Source of the DNA: an uncultured Rhodocyclaceae bacterium | Lineage (GTDB): Bacteria; Pseudomonadota; Gammaproteobacteria; Burkholderiales; Rhodocyclaceae | Assembly: GCA_903950295.1 (NCBI GenBank) | Contig: CAJBAP010000441.1 | Coordinates: 1-5,111, forward strand | Reading direction: 5' to 3' | Length of the DNA: 5,111 bases | In this document: piece after piece, positions 1-5,111 of the stretch | How the letters are laid out: every line of letters starts with the position of its first letter | Numbering within the stretch: the first letter of the stretch is position 1 | The notes under the pieces: generated by a model | What the model was told of the DNA's origin: nothing | Seen by the model: the letters and a program-made list of their open reading frames with translations, nothing else | Databases searched by the model: none | Program-made: the position numbers and the translations under genes

Positions 1-939
1 ATCAACAACACCTTCAAGCGTGCCGACGAGATCCAATGGTCGCGCGACATCAATCCCGGCGACAAGGAATATATCGATTACTTCCTGCCCATCGTCGCCG
101 ATGCGGAAGCCGGTTTCGGCGGCGTGCTCAACGCCTTCGAACTGATGAAGAACATGATCGTCGCCGGCGCAGCCGGTGTGCATTTCGAAGACCAGTTGGC
201 GGCCGTTAAGAAGTGCGGCCACATGGGCGGCAAGGTGCTGGTATCGACACAGGAAGCCTGCGAAAAACTGATTTCCGCCCGCTTTGCTGCCGACACCATG
301 GGCGTGCCCACCATCATTCTGGCCCGTACCGACGCCGAAGCCGCCAACCTGTTGACCTCGGATCACGACGCAAACGACAAGCCCTTCCTCACCGGTGGGC
401 GTACCGCCGAAGGCTTCTATCGCGTCAAGAACGGCCTGGAGCAATCCATCAGCCGCGGCGTCGCCTACGCGCCTTACGCCGACCTGGTGTGGTGCGAAAC
501 CGGTACGCCCGACCTCGGCTTCGCCCGCGAATTCGCCCAAGCCGTGCAAGCAAAATGCCCCGGCAAGCTGCTCTCCTACAACTGCTCGCCCTCGTTCAAC
601 TGGAGAAAGAATCTCGACGATGTAACCATCGCCAAATTTCAGGACGAACTCGCCGCCATGGGCTACAAGTACCAGTTCATCACGCTGGCTGGCATCCACA
701 TCAACTGGTTCAACACGTTCCAGTTCGCCCACGCCTACGCCCGCGGCGAAGGCATGAAGCATTACGTCAACATGGTGCAGGAGCAGGAGTTCGCCGCCCG
801 CGACAAGGGTTATACCTTCGTCTCACACCAGCAGGAAGTCGGTGCCGGTTACTTCGACGACGTCACCACCGTGATCCAGGGCGGATCGTCCAGCGTCAAG
901 GCACTGACCGGTTCGACCGAAGAAGAACAGTTTCACTGA
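1..939 (+). CDS. aceA: Isocitrate lyase, 3' part (5' end outside window)
   Basis: Isocitrate lyase cleaves isocitrate to succinate and glyoxylate, the first step of the glyoxylate shunt, in the cytoplasm. Reading frame 1 is open from the first base to the TGA at 937-939, giving 312 residues. Family hallmarks are visible: DAEAGFGG (visible residues 34-41, metal-binding region), KKCGH with the catalytic cysteine at visible residue 72, ARTDA (108-112), [10 protein letters not shown] (192-201) and FITLAGIH. The C-terminus, ending GSTEEEQFH, closely resembles the E. coli enzyme. The catalytic cysteine is Cys195 in E. coli, so about 123 residues are missing upstream and the full protein would be near 435 residues. 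This is the short bacterial form, not the longer mycobacterial AceA2 or eukaryotic type. No frameshift or missing active-site residue is seen. It is probably transcribed separately from aceB, because a terminator and two opposite-strand genes lie between them. Confidence 0.97.
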   Translation: MNNTFKRADEIQWSRDINPGDKEYIDYFLPIVADAEAGFGGVLNAFELMKNMIVAGAAGVHFEDQLAAVKKCGHMGGKVLVSTQEACEKLISARFAADTMGVPTIILARTDAEAANLLTSDHDANDKPFLTGGRTAEGFYRVKNGLEQSISRGVAYAPYADLVWCETGTPDLGFAREFAQAVQAKCPGKLLSYNCSPSFNWRKNLDDVTIAKFQDELAAMGYKYQFITLAGIHINWFNTFQFAHAYARGEGMKHYVNMVQEQEFAARDKGYTFVSHQQEVGAGYFDDVTTVIQGGSSSVKALTGSTEEEQFH

Positions 940-993
940 GCATCAACCAGACCCTCGACACAGAGGGAGTGGAGCGCTGTGTAGTCCAGCGAG

Positions 994-1023
994 GCCGCAC
1001 AGGGCAACCGGTGCGGCTTTTTT
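994..1023 (+). terminator. Rho-independent terminator of aceA
   Basis: The arms GCCGCAC (994-1000) and GTGCGGC (1011-1017) form a perfect 7-bp stem. An A/G mismatch follows, then two further G-C pairs closing a GCAA (GNRA-type) tetraloop at 1004-1007. Six T residues (1018-1023) follow the stem directly. It lies 54 bases after the aceA stop codon, which fits termination of the aceA transcript before the convergent gene. A weaker upstream inverted repeat, ACACAG (958-963) with CTGTGT (977-982), may add 3' end structure. Confidence 0.87.
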
Positions 1024-1030
1024 ACGCTTG

Positions 1031-1070
1031 AAAAAAGTCGGCGCTGGCGGGACGGCGCGAAATCAGCGCC
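1031..1070 (-). terminator. Possible terminator of the lysR-ybhB unit
   Basis: Read on the minus strand, GGCGCT (1070-1065, covering the last base of the stop codon region) can pair with AGCGCC (1045-1040). The bases GAC and then six T residues (1036-1031) follow. The loop is long (19 bases) and the stem is three bases away from the T-tract, so this is a weak terminator by sequence. Its support is position: it lies right at the end of the minus-strand unit, and no better candidate exists before aceA. The second arm and five of the six T residues are supplied by the 26-bp repeat. Confidence 0.35.
1032..1057. repeat. 26-bp direct repeat, copy 1 (downstream of aceA)
   Basis: These 26 bases, starting AAAAAGTCGGCGC and ending GGGACGGCG, are identical to 4287-4312. 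The copy lies in the 123-base convergent gap between the aceA stop and the end of the ybhB-like gene, just after the aceA terminator. The flanks of the two copies are not similar. Unlike copy 2, this copy lacks the complementary left arm that would make a hairpin through its A-tract. What it does is unknown; a dispersed intergenic repeat or a shared 3' end element are the main options. Confidence 0.9.
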
Positions 1071-1578
1071 CGTAGGTGGCGACCAGGCTGGCCTTGCCGA
1101 TCTTGTTGGCGTGGATCATGAAACCGGCGAGCGCCGCCGTCGCATCGGCCGGCACCTCGATCTTTTCAGTCTTCAGGGCATAGACCGTCAGGATGTAGCG
1201 GTGCGGCTTGTCGCCCTCCGGCGGACAGGCGCCACCGAAGCCGGCCTGGCCATAATCCGTACGCACGTGCATGGCACCGACTGGCAGGTGCGCTCCGGAT
1301 ACGTCACCCGCTCCCGCCGACAAAGAATTCACCGTCGCCGGGATATTGAGCACCACCCAATGCCACCAACCAGACCCCGTGGGTGCATCGGGGTCATAGA
1401 CGGTAATGGCAAAACTCTTCGTGCCCTCCGGTGCGCCCTGCCACTTGAGCGCAGGTGAAACATTCTGGCCGGTACAACCGAAGCCGTTGAACACATGCTC
1501 CGTTCCCAGGCGACTGTTCGGCGCAATGGTTGGGCTGCTCAAGGTAAAACCTGCGGTATCGGGTTCGCTCGAAAACAT
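1063..1578 (-). CDS. ybhB: YbhB/YbcL-family PEBP-like protein
   Basis: This 171-residue protein belongs to the phosphatidylethanolamine-binding protein (PEBP/Raf kinase inhibitor-like) family, bacterial YbhB type. The signatures are VYDPDAPTGSGWWHWVVLNIP (residues 60-80, containing the DPDAP and HWVV motifs of the anion-binding pocket) and PPEGDKPHRYILTVYAL (119-135). The VFNG segment near residue 29 also matches E. coli YbhB. No signal peptide is visible, so it is probably cytoplasmic. The physiological role of bacterial members is poorly known. I chose the ATG at 1578 because GAGGAG lies six bases before it and the resulting N-terminus fits the family. A GTG at 1629 would add 17 residues and directly abut the lysR stop, with a weaker AAGG upstream. 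It follows lysR by 51 bases on the same strand and may be cotranscribed with it. The symbol rests on family resemblance, not proven orthology. Confidence 0.92.
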   Translation of the reverse strand: MFSSEPDTAGFTLSSPTIAPNSRLGTEHVFNGFGCTGQNVSPALKWQGAPEGTKSFAITVYDPDAPTGSGWWHWVVLNIPATVNSLSAGAGDVSGAHLPVGAMHVRTDYGQAGFGGACPPEGDKPHRYILTVYALKTEKIEVPADATAALAGFMIHANKIGKASLVATYGR

Positions 1579-1629
1579 GGCATGCTCCTCTAACAAAGTG
1601 TCGCTGTATTCTAAGGTCTTCTCGGACAC

Positions 1630-2532
1630 TCACTCTGCCTTGTCCCAGTAATCTGGCCTGCCGTAGTTTTCCTTGAGCATGTCGATGAACAGGCGCACGC
1701 GCAGCGGTAAATGGCGGCGCTGCGGAAACACGGCGTGGATGCCGACCGGCGGCGTGGCGTAATCGCCGAGCACCGACACCAACCGCCCCCAGCGCAAATC
1801 TTCACCGACTTCCCACAACGAACGCCACGCCAGCCCCATGCCGGCGAGCGCCCACTCGTGCAATACGGCACCGTCGTTGCAGATGAAACGACCGGGTGGC
1901 TTGAAGATCAGCCCACGTCCCGCCGCCTGCTGGAAATCCCAGCCCGGCTGGGTTGCCAGCGCCAGGCAGTCATGGTTCGATAAATCGTCGAGCGTGCGCG
2001 GCACGCCGCGCTGCTGAAAATAGGCCGGACTACCGACCACTACGCGCTTCATCTCGCCCAGACGCACAGCGATAAGGCTGGAATCAACCAACCCGCCGAG
2101 TCGCACCGCGCAGTCGATGCCTTCACTGACCAGATCGACGGTGCGATCCGAGAGGTCAAGGCTCGCTGAAACGTCCGGATGCGCGCGCAGGAATTCCAGC
2201 AGCAGCGGCGCGACATGTTTGCGGCCGAAGCCCGCCGGCGCAGTCACCTTGAGGTGGCCACTCGCCCGCGCGCTACCGAGTGACAGTTGCGCCTCGGCGT
2301 TGGCGAGGTCGGTGAGAATGCGCTGGCAGTCTTCGAGGAAGGCTTCGCCCTCCTGCGTCAGCGTCAGTTTGCGCGTTGTTCTCACCAGGAGTCGCACACC
2401 CAGCCGGTCTTCCAATGCATCCAGACGCCGGCCGATAATCGCCGGTGTCACGCCCTCGCCGGCGGCAGCTGCCGTCAGGCTGCCCTTGCTTGCCACCTGC
2501 ACGAAGGCTTCCAGTTCTTTCAGTTTGCTCAC
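1630..2532 (-). CDS. LysR-family transcriptional regulator
   Basis: This 300-residue protein has the standard length and layout of LysR-type regulators. A winged helix-turn-helix occupies about residues 3-62: LEAFVQVASKGSLTAAA, then the recognition region VTPAIIGRRLDALEDRLG, then the wing LLVRTTRKLTLTQEGEAF. A linker helix leads to a periplasmic-binding-like effector domain from about residue 92 to 295. The C-terminal stretch PPVGIHAVFPQRRHLPLRVRLFIDML is typical of the CrgA/DmlR/AaeR-like subgroup. The start is GTG at 2532, supported by AAGGTGG seven bases upstream on the minus strand; the other nearby GTG is out of frame with an immediate stop. The gene is divergent from aceB across 122 bases, the classic arrangement for a LysR regulator and its target, so control of aceB or the glyoxylate shunt is plausible but unproven. 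The effector cannot be read from the sequence. Confidence 0.95.
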   Translation of the reverse strand: MSKLKELEAFVQVASKGSLTAAAAGEGVTPAIIGRRLDALEDRLGVRLLVRTTRKLTLTQEGEAFLEDCQRILTDLANAEAQLSLGSARASGHLKVTAPAGFGRKHVAPLLLEFLRAHPDVSASLDLSDRTVDLVSEGIDCAVRLGGLVDSSLIAVRLGEMKRVVVGSPAYFQQRGVPRTLDDLSNHDCLALATQPGWDFQQAAGRGLIFKPPGRFICNDGAVLHEWALAGMGLAWRSLWEVGEDLRWGRLVSVLGDYATPPVGIHAVFPQRRHLPLRVRLFIDMLKENYGRPDYWDKAE

Positions 2533-2597
2533 TCGCTTGCCACCTTGTACTTTTCGTATCGAATGAATTGCCGATATTGTGGCTTATCTCGCGAGCA

Positions 2598-2635
2598 AGT
2601 GTCGAATACACTGAGGTCATCTATAAGACACCTCA
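2598..2635. promoter_or_regulatory. Candidate operator/promoter region between lysR and aceB
   Basis: Two inverted repeats lie next to each other, sharing T2612. The first has arms AGTGT (2598-2602) and ACACT (2608-2612) around five bases. The second has arms TGAGGT (2612-2617) and ACCTCA (2630-2635) around twelve bases. Inside the second is TATAAG (2622-2627), a five-of-six match to a sigma70 -10 box for aceB, but no good -35 is found 16-18 bases upstream, as often seen at activated promoters. A perfect palindrome CTCGCGAG (2588-2595) lies just upstream. None is a textbook T-N11-A LysR box. The whole divergent region is 2533-2654; no convincing promoter for lysR was seen in it. Confidence 0.35.
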
Positions 2636-2654
2636 TTTTCAAACGGAGAAAACC

Positions 2655-4253
2655 ATGACACTCAACCTGCCCGCCGGCGTGCAAGTCAATGCCCCGATCC
2701 ACCCGCGTTTCGACGAAATCCTCACCAAGGACGCGCTGGAACTTGTCGCCAAGCTGCACCGCGCCTTCGAGCTGCGTCGCCAGGAATTGTTGAAGGCTCG
2801 CGTCATGCGCCAGGCGCGCATCGACGCCGGCGAGATGCCCGACTTCCTGCCCGAAACCAAGCACATCCGTGAAGGCGACTGGAAGGTCGCGCCGTTGCCC
2901 AAGGCACTGGAATGCCGTCGAGTCGAAATCACCGGCCCGGTCGAGCGCAAGATGATCATCAACGCCTTCAACTCGGGCGCTGACAGCTACATGACCGACT
3001 TCGAGGATTCCAACAGCCCCAACTGGTTCAACCAGATCCAGGGCCAGGTCAACCTCTACGACGCCATCCGCCGCAAACTCAGCTTCACCAATGAAGCCGG
3101 CAAGGTCTATCAACTCAACGAGAAGATCGCCACGCTACAGATTCGCCCGCGCGGCTGGCATCTCGACGAGAAGCATGTGCTGATCGACGGCCAGCGCGTC
3201 TCCGGCGGTATCTTCGACTTCGCCGTGGTGCTCTTCCACAACGCCAAGGAACAGGTGGCACGCGGTGCCGGCCCCTTCTTCTACCTGCCGAAGATGGAAT
3301 CGCACCTCGAAGCGCGCCTGTGGAACGAAATTTTCTGCATGGCGCAGGACCATATCGGCCTGCCGCGCGGCACCATCAAGGCCACCGTGCTGGTCGAAAC
3401 CATCCTCGCCACCTTCGAACTCGAAGAAATTCTGTATGAGCTGCGCGAGCACAGCGCCGGGCTGAATGCCGGCCGCTGGGACTACATCTTCAGCTGCATC
3501 AAGAAGTTCAAGAAGAACAAGGATTTTTGCCTCGCCAACCGCGGCGCCATCACCATGGAAGTACCCTTCATGCGCAGCTACGCGCTGTCTCTGGTCAAGG
3601 CCTGCCACAAGCGTGGCGCGCCGGCGATCGGTGGCATGAGCGCGCTGATCCCGATCAAGGGCGATCCGGTCGCCAATGACAAGGCGCTGGCCGGCATCCG
3701 CCACGACAAGACCCGCGATGCCAACGACGGCTACGACGGCGGCTGGGTGGCCCACCCCGGCCTGGTGCCGATCGCCATGGAAGAGTTCGTCAAGGTGTTG
3801 GGCGACAAGCCCAACCAGTGGAGCAAACAGCGCGACGACAATTTTGGCCCCAAGGATTGGCTCAACTTCCAGCCCGAGCAACCCATCACCGAAGCCGGCG
3901 TGCGCAACAACATCAACGTCGGCATCCACTACCTCGGCAGCTGGCTCGCCGGCAATGGCTGCGTACCGATCCACAACCTGATGGAAGACGCCGCCACGGC
4001 CGAGATCTCGCGCTCGCAGATCTGGCAGTGGGTCGTGTCGCCCAAGGGCAAGCTCGACGATGGCCGCAAGCTCACCGCCGAGATGGTGCGCACCATGATC
4101 CCCGAGGAACTCGCCAAGGTGAAAGCCACCGTCACCGCCAACGGCGAGAAGACCGAGACCTACGACCAGGCCGCCGGCATCTTCGAAAAGATGGCGCTGG
4201 CCGAGGATTACCCCGAGTTCCTCACCCTGCCGCTGTACGAAGCAATGGAGTAA
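2655..4253 (+). CDS. aceB: Malate synthase A
   Basis: Malate synthase condenses glyoxylate with acetyl-CoA to give malate and CoA, the second step of the glyoxylate shunt. The complete 532-residue product is about the length of E. coli AceB, so it is the A form and not the much longer G form (GlcB). The family signature REHSAGLNAGRWDYIF is complete. Active-site residues expected from the family are present: the arginine in RPRGWH (R166), the magnesium ligands E248 (in VLVETILATFELEE) and D276 (in RWDYIF), and the catalytic base D445 in HNLMEDAATAEI. The ATG at 2655 is chosen because GGAG lies six bases upstream and the resulting N-terminus fits the family; the frame stays open further upstream but would overlap lysR. 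It is transcribed away from lysR and has its own promoter region. No frameshift or odd codon use is seen. Confidence 0.98.
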   Translation: MTLNLPAGVQVNAPIHPRFDEILTKDALELVAKLHRAFELRRQELLKARVMRQARIDAGEMPDFLPETKHIREGDWKVAPLPKALECRRVEITGPVERKMIINAFNSGADSYMTDFEDSNSPNWFNQIQGQVNLYDAIRRKLSFTNEAGKVYQLNEKIATLQIRPRGWHLDEKHVLIDGQRVSGGIFDFAVVLFHNAKEQVARGAGPFFYLPKMESHLEARLWNEIFCMAQDHIGLPRGTIKATVLVETILATFELEEILYELREHSAGLNAGRWDYIFSCIKKFKKNKDFCLANRGAITMEVPFMRSYALSLVKACHKRGAPAIGGMSALIPIKGDPVANDKALAGIRHDKTRDANDGYDGGWVAHPGLVPIAMEEFVKVLGDKPNQWSKQRDDNFGPKDWLNFQPEQPITEAGVRNNINVGIHYLGSWLAGNGCVPIHNLMEDAATAEISRSQIWQWVVSPKGKLDDGRKLTAEMVRTMIPEELAKVKATVTANGEKTETYDQAAGIFEKMALAEDYPEFLTLPLYEAME

Positions 4254-4274
4254 GCCTGCACCGTTGTACCAACG

Positions 4275-4304
4275 CGCCGCGCCGACAAAAAGTCGGCGCT
4301 GGCG
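4275..4304. other. Strong hairpin downstream of aceB
   Basis: The arm at 4275-4286 (CGCCGCGCCGAC) pairs with 4292-4304 to give a 12-bp, very GC-rich stem with an AAAAA loop (4287-4291) and a single bulged T (4300). It starts 21 bases after the aceB stop. A smaller hairpin, CGTTG-TAC-CAACG (4262-4274), lies directly before it. No T-tract follows, so it is not a canonical intrinsic terminator. It may protect the aceB mRNA 3' end, assist Rho-dependent termination, or be a palindromic repeat element. The right arm and loop belong to the 26-bp repeat. Confidence 0.65.
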
Positions 4305-4312
4305 GGACGGCG
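4287..4312. repeat. 26-bp direct repeat, copy 2 (downstream of aceB)
   Basis: The segment is identical over 26 bases to 1032-1057 and has the same orientation. It starts 34 bases after the aceB stop codon. It supplies the loop and right arm of the hairpin at 4275-4304 and ends at 4312, immediately before the TTGACC box that probably drives the toxin-antitoxin operon. Confidence 0.9.
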
Positions 4313-4341
4313 TTGACCCGCTATATTCATCAAGTCATAAT
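4313..4341 (+). promoter_or_regulatory. Sigma70-like promoter of the toxin-antitoxin operon
   Basis: TTGACC (4313-4318) and CATAAT (4336-4341) each match the sigma70 consensus at five of six positions and are separated by the ideal 17 bases. Transcription would start near 4348, leaving a leader of about 27 bases before the antitoxin GTG. This is the best promoter by consensus in the window and supports independent expression of the pair from aceB. Confidence 0.75.
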
Positions 4342-4360
4342 GACCAGTATGATCATATTG
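4334..4360. promoter_or_regulatory. Two palindromes, likely autoregulatory operator
   Basis: GTCAT-A-ATGAC (4334-4344) is a perfect odd-centred palindrome covering the -10 box. One base after it, CAGTATGATCATATTG (4345-4360) is a 16-base palindrome with one mismatched pair and a perfect 10-base core (4348-4357), covering the likely transcription start. Both sites share TCAT/ATGA half-elements. Phd/YefM antitoxins are known to repress their own operon by binding palindromes over the promoter, and this arrangement fits that. The binding specificity here is inferred. Confidence 0.55.
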
Positions 4361-4374
4361 CAAAGGGCGTCGCC

Positions 4375-4668
4375 GTGATTACCGAAACCAGTGCGGTCAG
4401 CTTCAGGCAGAACTTGGGCGAAATGCTCAACCAGGTGCAGTATCGTCACGACAGCGTGGTCATCAATAAAGATGGCAAGCCGGTCGCTGCGCTGGTGGAT
4501 GCACGCTTGTTCGAGCGCATTCGCCGCATGCAAGGCCGCTTCGATGCGCTCTGCCAACGCATCGAGGCGGGCTTCGCCCAGCTGCCCGAGGCGGAAGGCC
4601 TGGCGGAAATCGAGGCGGCCATCGCAAGCGAGCGGGCGCAAGTACGCGCGTTGGCCGGCAAGGCTTAA
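4375..4668 (+). CDS. Phd/YefM-family antitoxin
   Basis: This 97-residue protein is the likely antitoxin of a type II pair, neutralising the downstream PIN toxin and repressing the operon. The N-terminal half fits the Phd/YefM fold: TSAVSFRQNLGEMLNQVQ (residues 5-22), then the beta-hairpin DSVVINKDGKPVAALVD (26-42), then the helix ARLFERIRRM. The C-terminal half (about 53-97) is charged and probably helical, the usual toxin-binding part. The start is GTG at 4375, with AAAGGG (4362-4367) seven bases upstream; this gives the family-typical MITETSAVSFRQNL start. The frame is open further upstream, but that would run through the promoter and the repeat. Only six bases separate its stop from the toxin start, so the two are cotranscribed and probably translationally coupled. 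Family assignment is from sequence pattern only. Confidence 0.9.
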   Translation: MITETSAVSFRQNLGEMLNQVQYRHDSVVINKDGKPVAALVDARLFERIRRMQGRFDALCQRIEAGFAQLPEAEGLAEIEAAIASERAQVRALAGKA

Positions 4669-4674
4669 TCCGCC

Positions 4675-5106
4675 GTGGCCGCACTGCGAGTGGTGCTCGA
4701 CACGAATGTCTTACTCTCCGGTATTGCCTACCCGGCCAGTGTGCCGGGCCGGATTTTGACGGCCTGGCGCCACGGTTCCGTCGATGTGCTGCTTTCCGCA
4801 CACATTCTCGACGAACTGCGCCGCGTGCTGCCCCGTCTGGCGCAGCGCCACGGTTTGAGCGCGGCGGAGATCGACGATCTGGTGGATGCGCTATCCATCC
4901 AGGCCGAAGTCATCGAGCCGCTCCCAGGCGTGGATGCGGAATTACGCGATCCGGATGATCAGCCGGTGCTCGGCACCTTGCTGGCGGCGCGCCAGACCTC
5001 GAGCGCCGACTATCTCATCACCGGCGACAAGGACCTGCTGGCACTGGCGGACCGTTACCCGATTGTCACCCCCGCGATGTTCTGGGCGACGCATGCGGGG
5101 CTTTGA
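4675..5106 (+). CDS. PIN-domain toxin (putative toxin-antitoxin ribonuclease)
   Basis: This 143-residue protein is a single PIN domain of the kind annotated as putative toxin-antitoxin toxin component, PIN family. PIN toxins are metal-dependent endoribonucleases. The acidic residues expected at the active site are visible: D9 in VVLDTNVLLSG, E47 in DELRRVL, D94/D95 in RDPDDQPVL and D118/D120 in LITGDKDLLAL. The DDQ triad replaces the DDN often seen here. The start is GTG at 4675; a possible AAGG at 4660-4663, inside the end of the antitoxin gene, is a rather long 11 bases away, which fits coupling to antitoxin translation. Later in-frame GTG codons (4690, 4693) would cut into the first strand carrying D9. 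The gene is complete, ending at TGA 5104-5106, five bases before the window ends. The RNA target cannot be inferred. Confidence 0.9.
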   Translation: MAALRVVLDTNVLLSGIAYPASVPGRILTAWRHGSVDVLLSAHILDELRRVLPRLAQRHGLSAAEIDDLVDALSIQAEVIEPLPGVDAELRDPDDQPVLGTLLAARQTSSADYLITGDKDLLALADRYPIVTPAMFWATHAGL

Positions 5107-5111
5107 GGTCG

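Noticed and set aside
213..1031. 272-residue frame overlapping aceA on the same strand
   Set aside because: It is an Arg-rich out-of-frame shadow of isocitrate lyase and runs through the aceA terminator.
1579..1629. Longer N-terminus of the YbhB-like protein from GTG 1629
   Set aside because: The ATG at 1578 has a much better GAGGAG site and the extra 17 residues are not expected in the family, although coupling to the lysR stop cannot be fully excluded.
2445..2654. Upstream extension of the aceB frame
   Set aside because: It would overlap lysR and the divergent promoter region; the ATG at 2655 has a good GGAG site and a family-like N-terminus.
3135..3974. Long 279-residue open frame antisense to aceB
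   Set aside because: It lies wholly opposite a highly conserved malate synthase frame, shows no recognisable domain, and has the low-complexity Ala/Val/Asp-rich composition typical of antisense frames in GC-rich genes.
4275..4304. Hairpin after aceB as an ordinary intrinsic terminator
   Set aside because: No T-tract follows on either strand; the A/T run is in the loop, so it is listed as a hairpin of unknown role.
1032..4312. The two 26-bp repeats as ends of a transposon or attachment sites of an integrated element
   Set aside because: The region between them holds lysR, ybhB and the core gene aceB with no transposase or integrase, and composition is uniform.
4264..4374. Upstream extension of the antitoxin frame
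   Set aside because: It would translate the repeat, hairpin, promoter and operator; GTG at 4375 has a ribosome binding site and gives the family-typical N-terminus.

Overview
The window is a GC-rich stretch from a proteobacterium, most likely a betaproteobacterium. That placement rests on the short E. coli-type isocitrate lyase, the malate synthase A form, the codon choice and the mix of neighbours. Rhodocyclales-like is my guess and cannot be proven from the sequence alone. No RNA gene, CRISPR array, insertion sequence or transposase was seen. Coding density is high, and no gene-free stretch exceeds about 130 bases.

Layout: (1) Positions 1-939 (+) hold the last 312 codons of isocitrate lyase (aceA). 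A clear intrinsic terminator follows at 994-1023. (2) Positions 1063-2532 (-) hold a convergent two-gene unit: a LysR-family regulator followed 51 bases downstream by a YbhB/PEBP-like protein. (3) A 122-base divergent intergenic region (2533-2654) carries two adjacent inverted repeats, one of them spanning a possible -10 box. (4) Positions 2655-4253 (+) hold complete malate synthase A (aceB), with all four expected active-site residues. (5) Positions 4254-4374 hold a strong hairpin, a sigma70-like promoter and palindromic operator candidates. (6) Positions 4375-5106 (+) hold a type II toxin-antitoxin pair, a Phd/YefM-like antitoxin followed by a PIN-domain toxin.

AceA splits isocitrate into succinate and glyoxylate, and AceB condenses glyoxylate with acetyl-CoA to malate. 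Together they form the glyoxylate shunt, which allows growth on acetate, fatty acids and other C2-yielding substrates. The LysR gene sits between them and is divergent from aceB, so it is a natural candidate for controlling the shunt, but this is inferred from position only. The toxin-antitoxin pair looks like an independent accessory module with its own promoter.

The least expected structure is a perfect 26-bp direct repeat, one copy downstream of aceA (1032-1057) and one downstream of aceB (4287-4312). The second copy forms one arm of a 12-bp hairpin and ends exactly where the toxin-antitoxin -35 box begins. I see no clear evidence of a wholly new multi-gene system.
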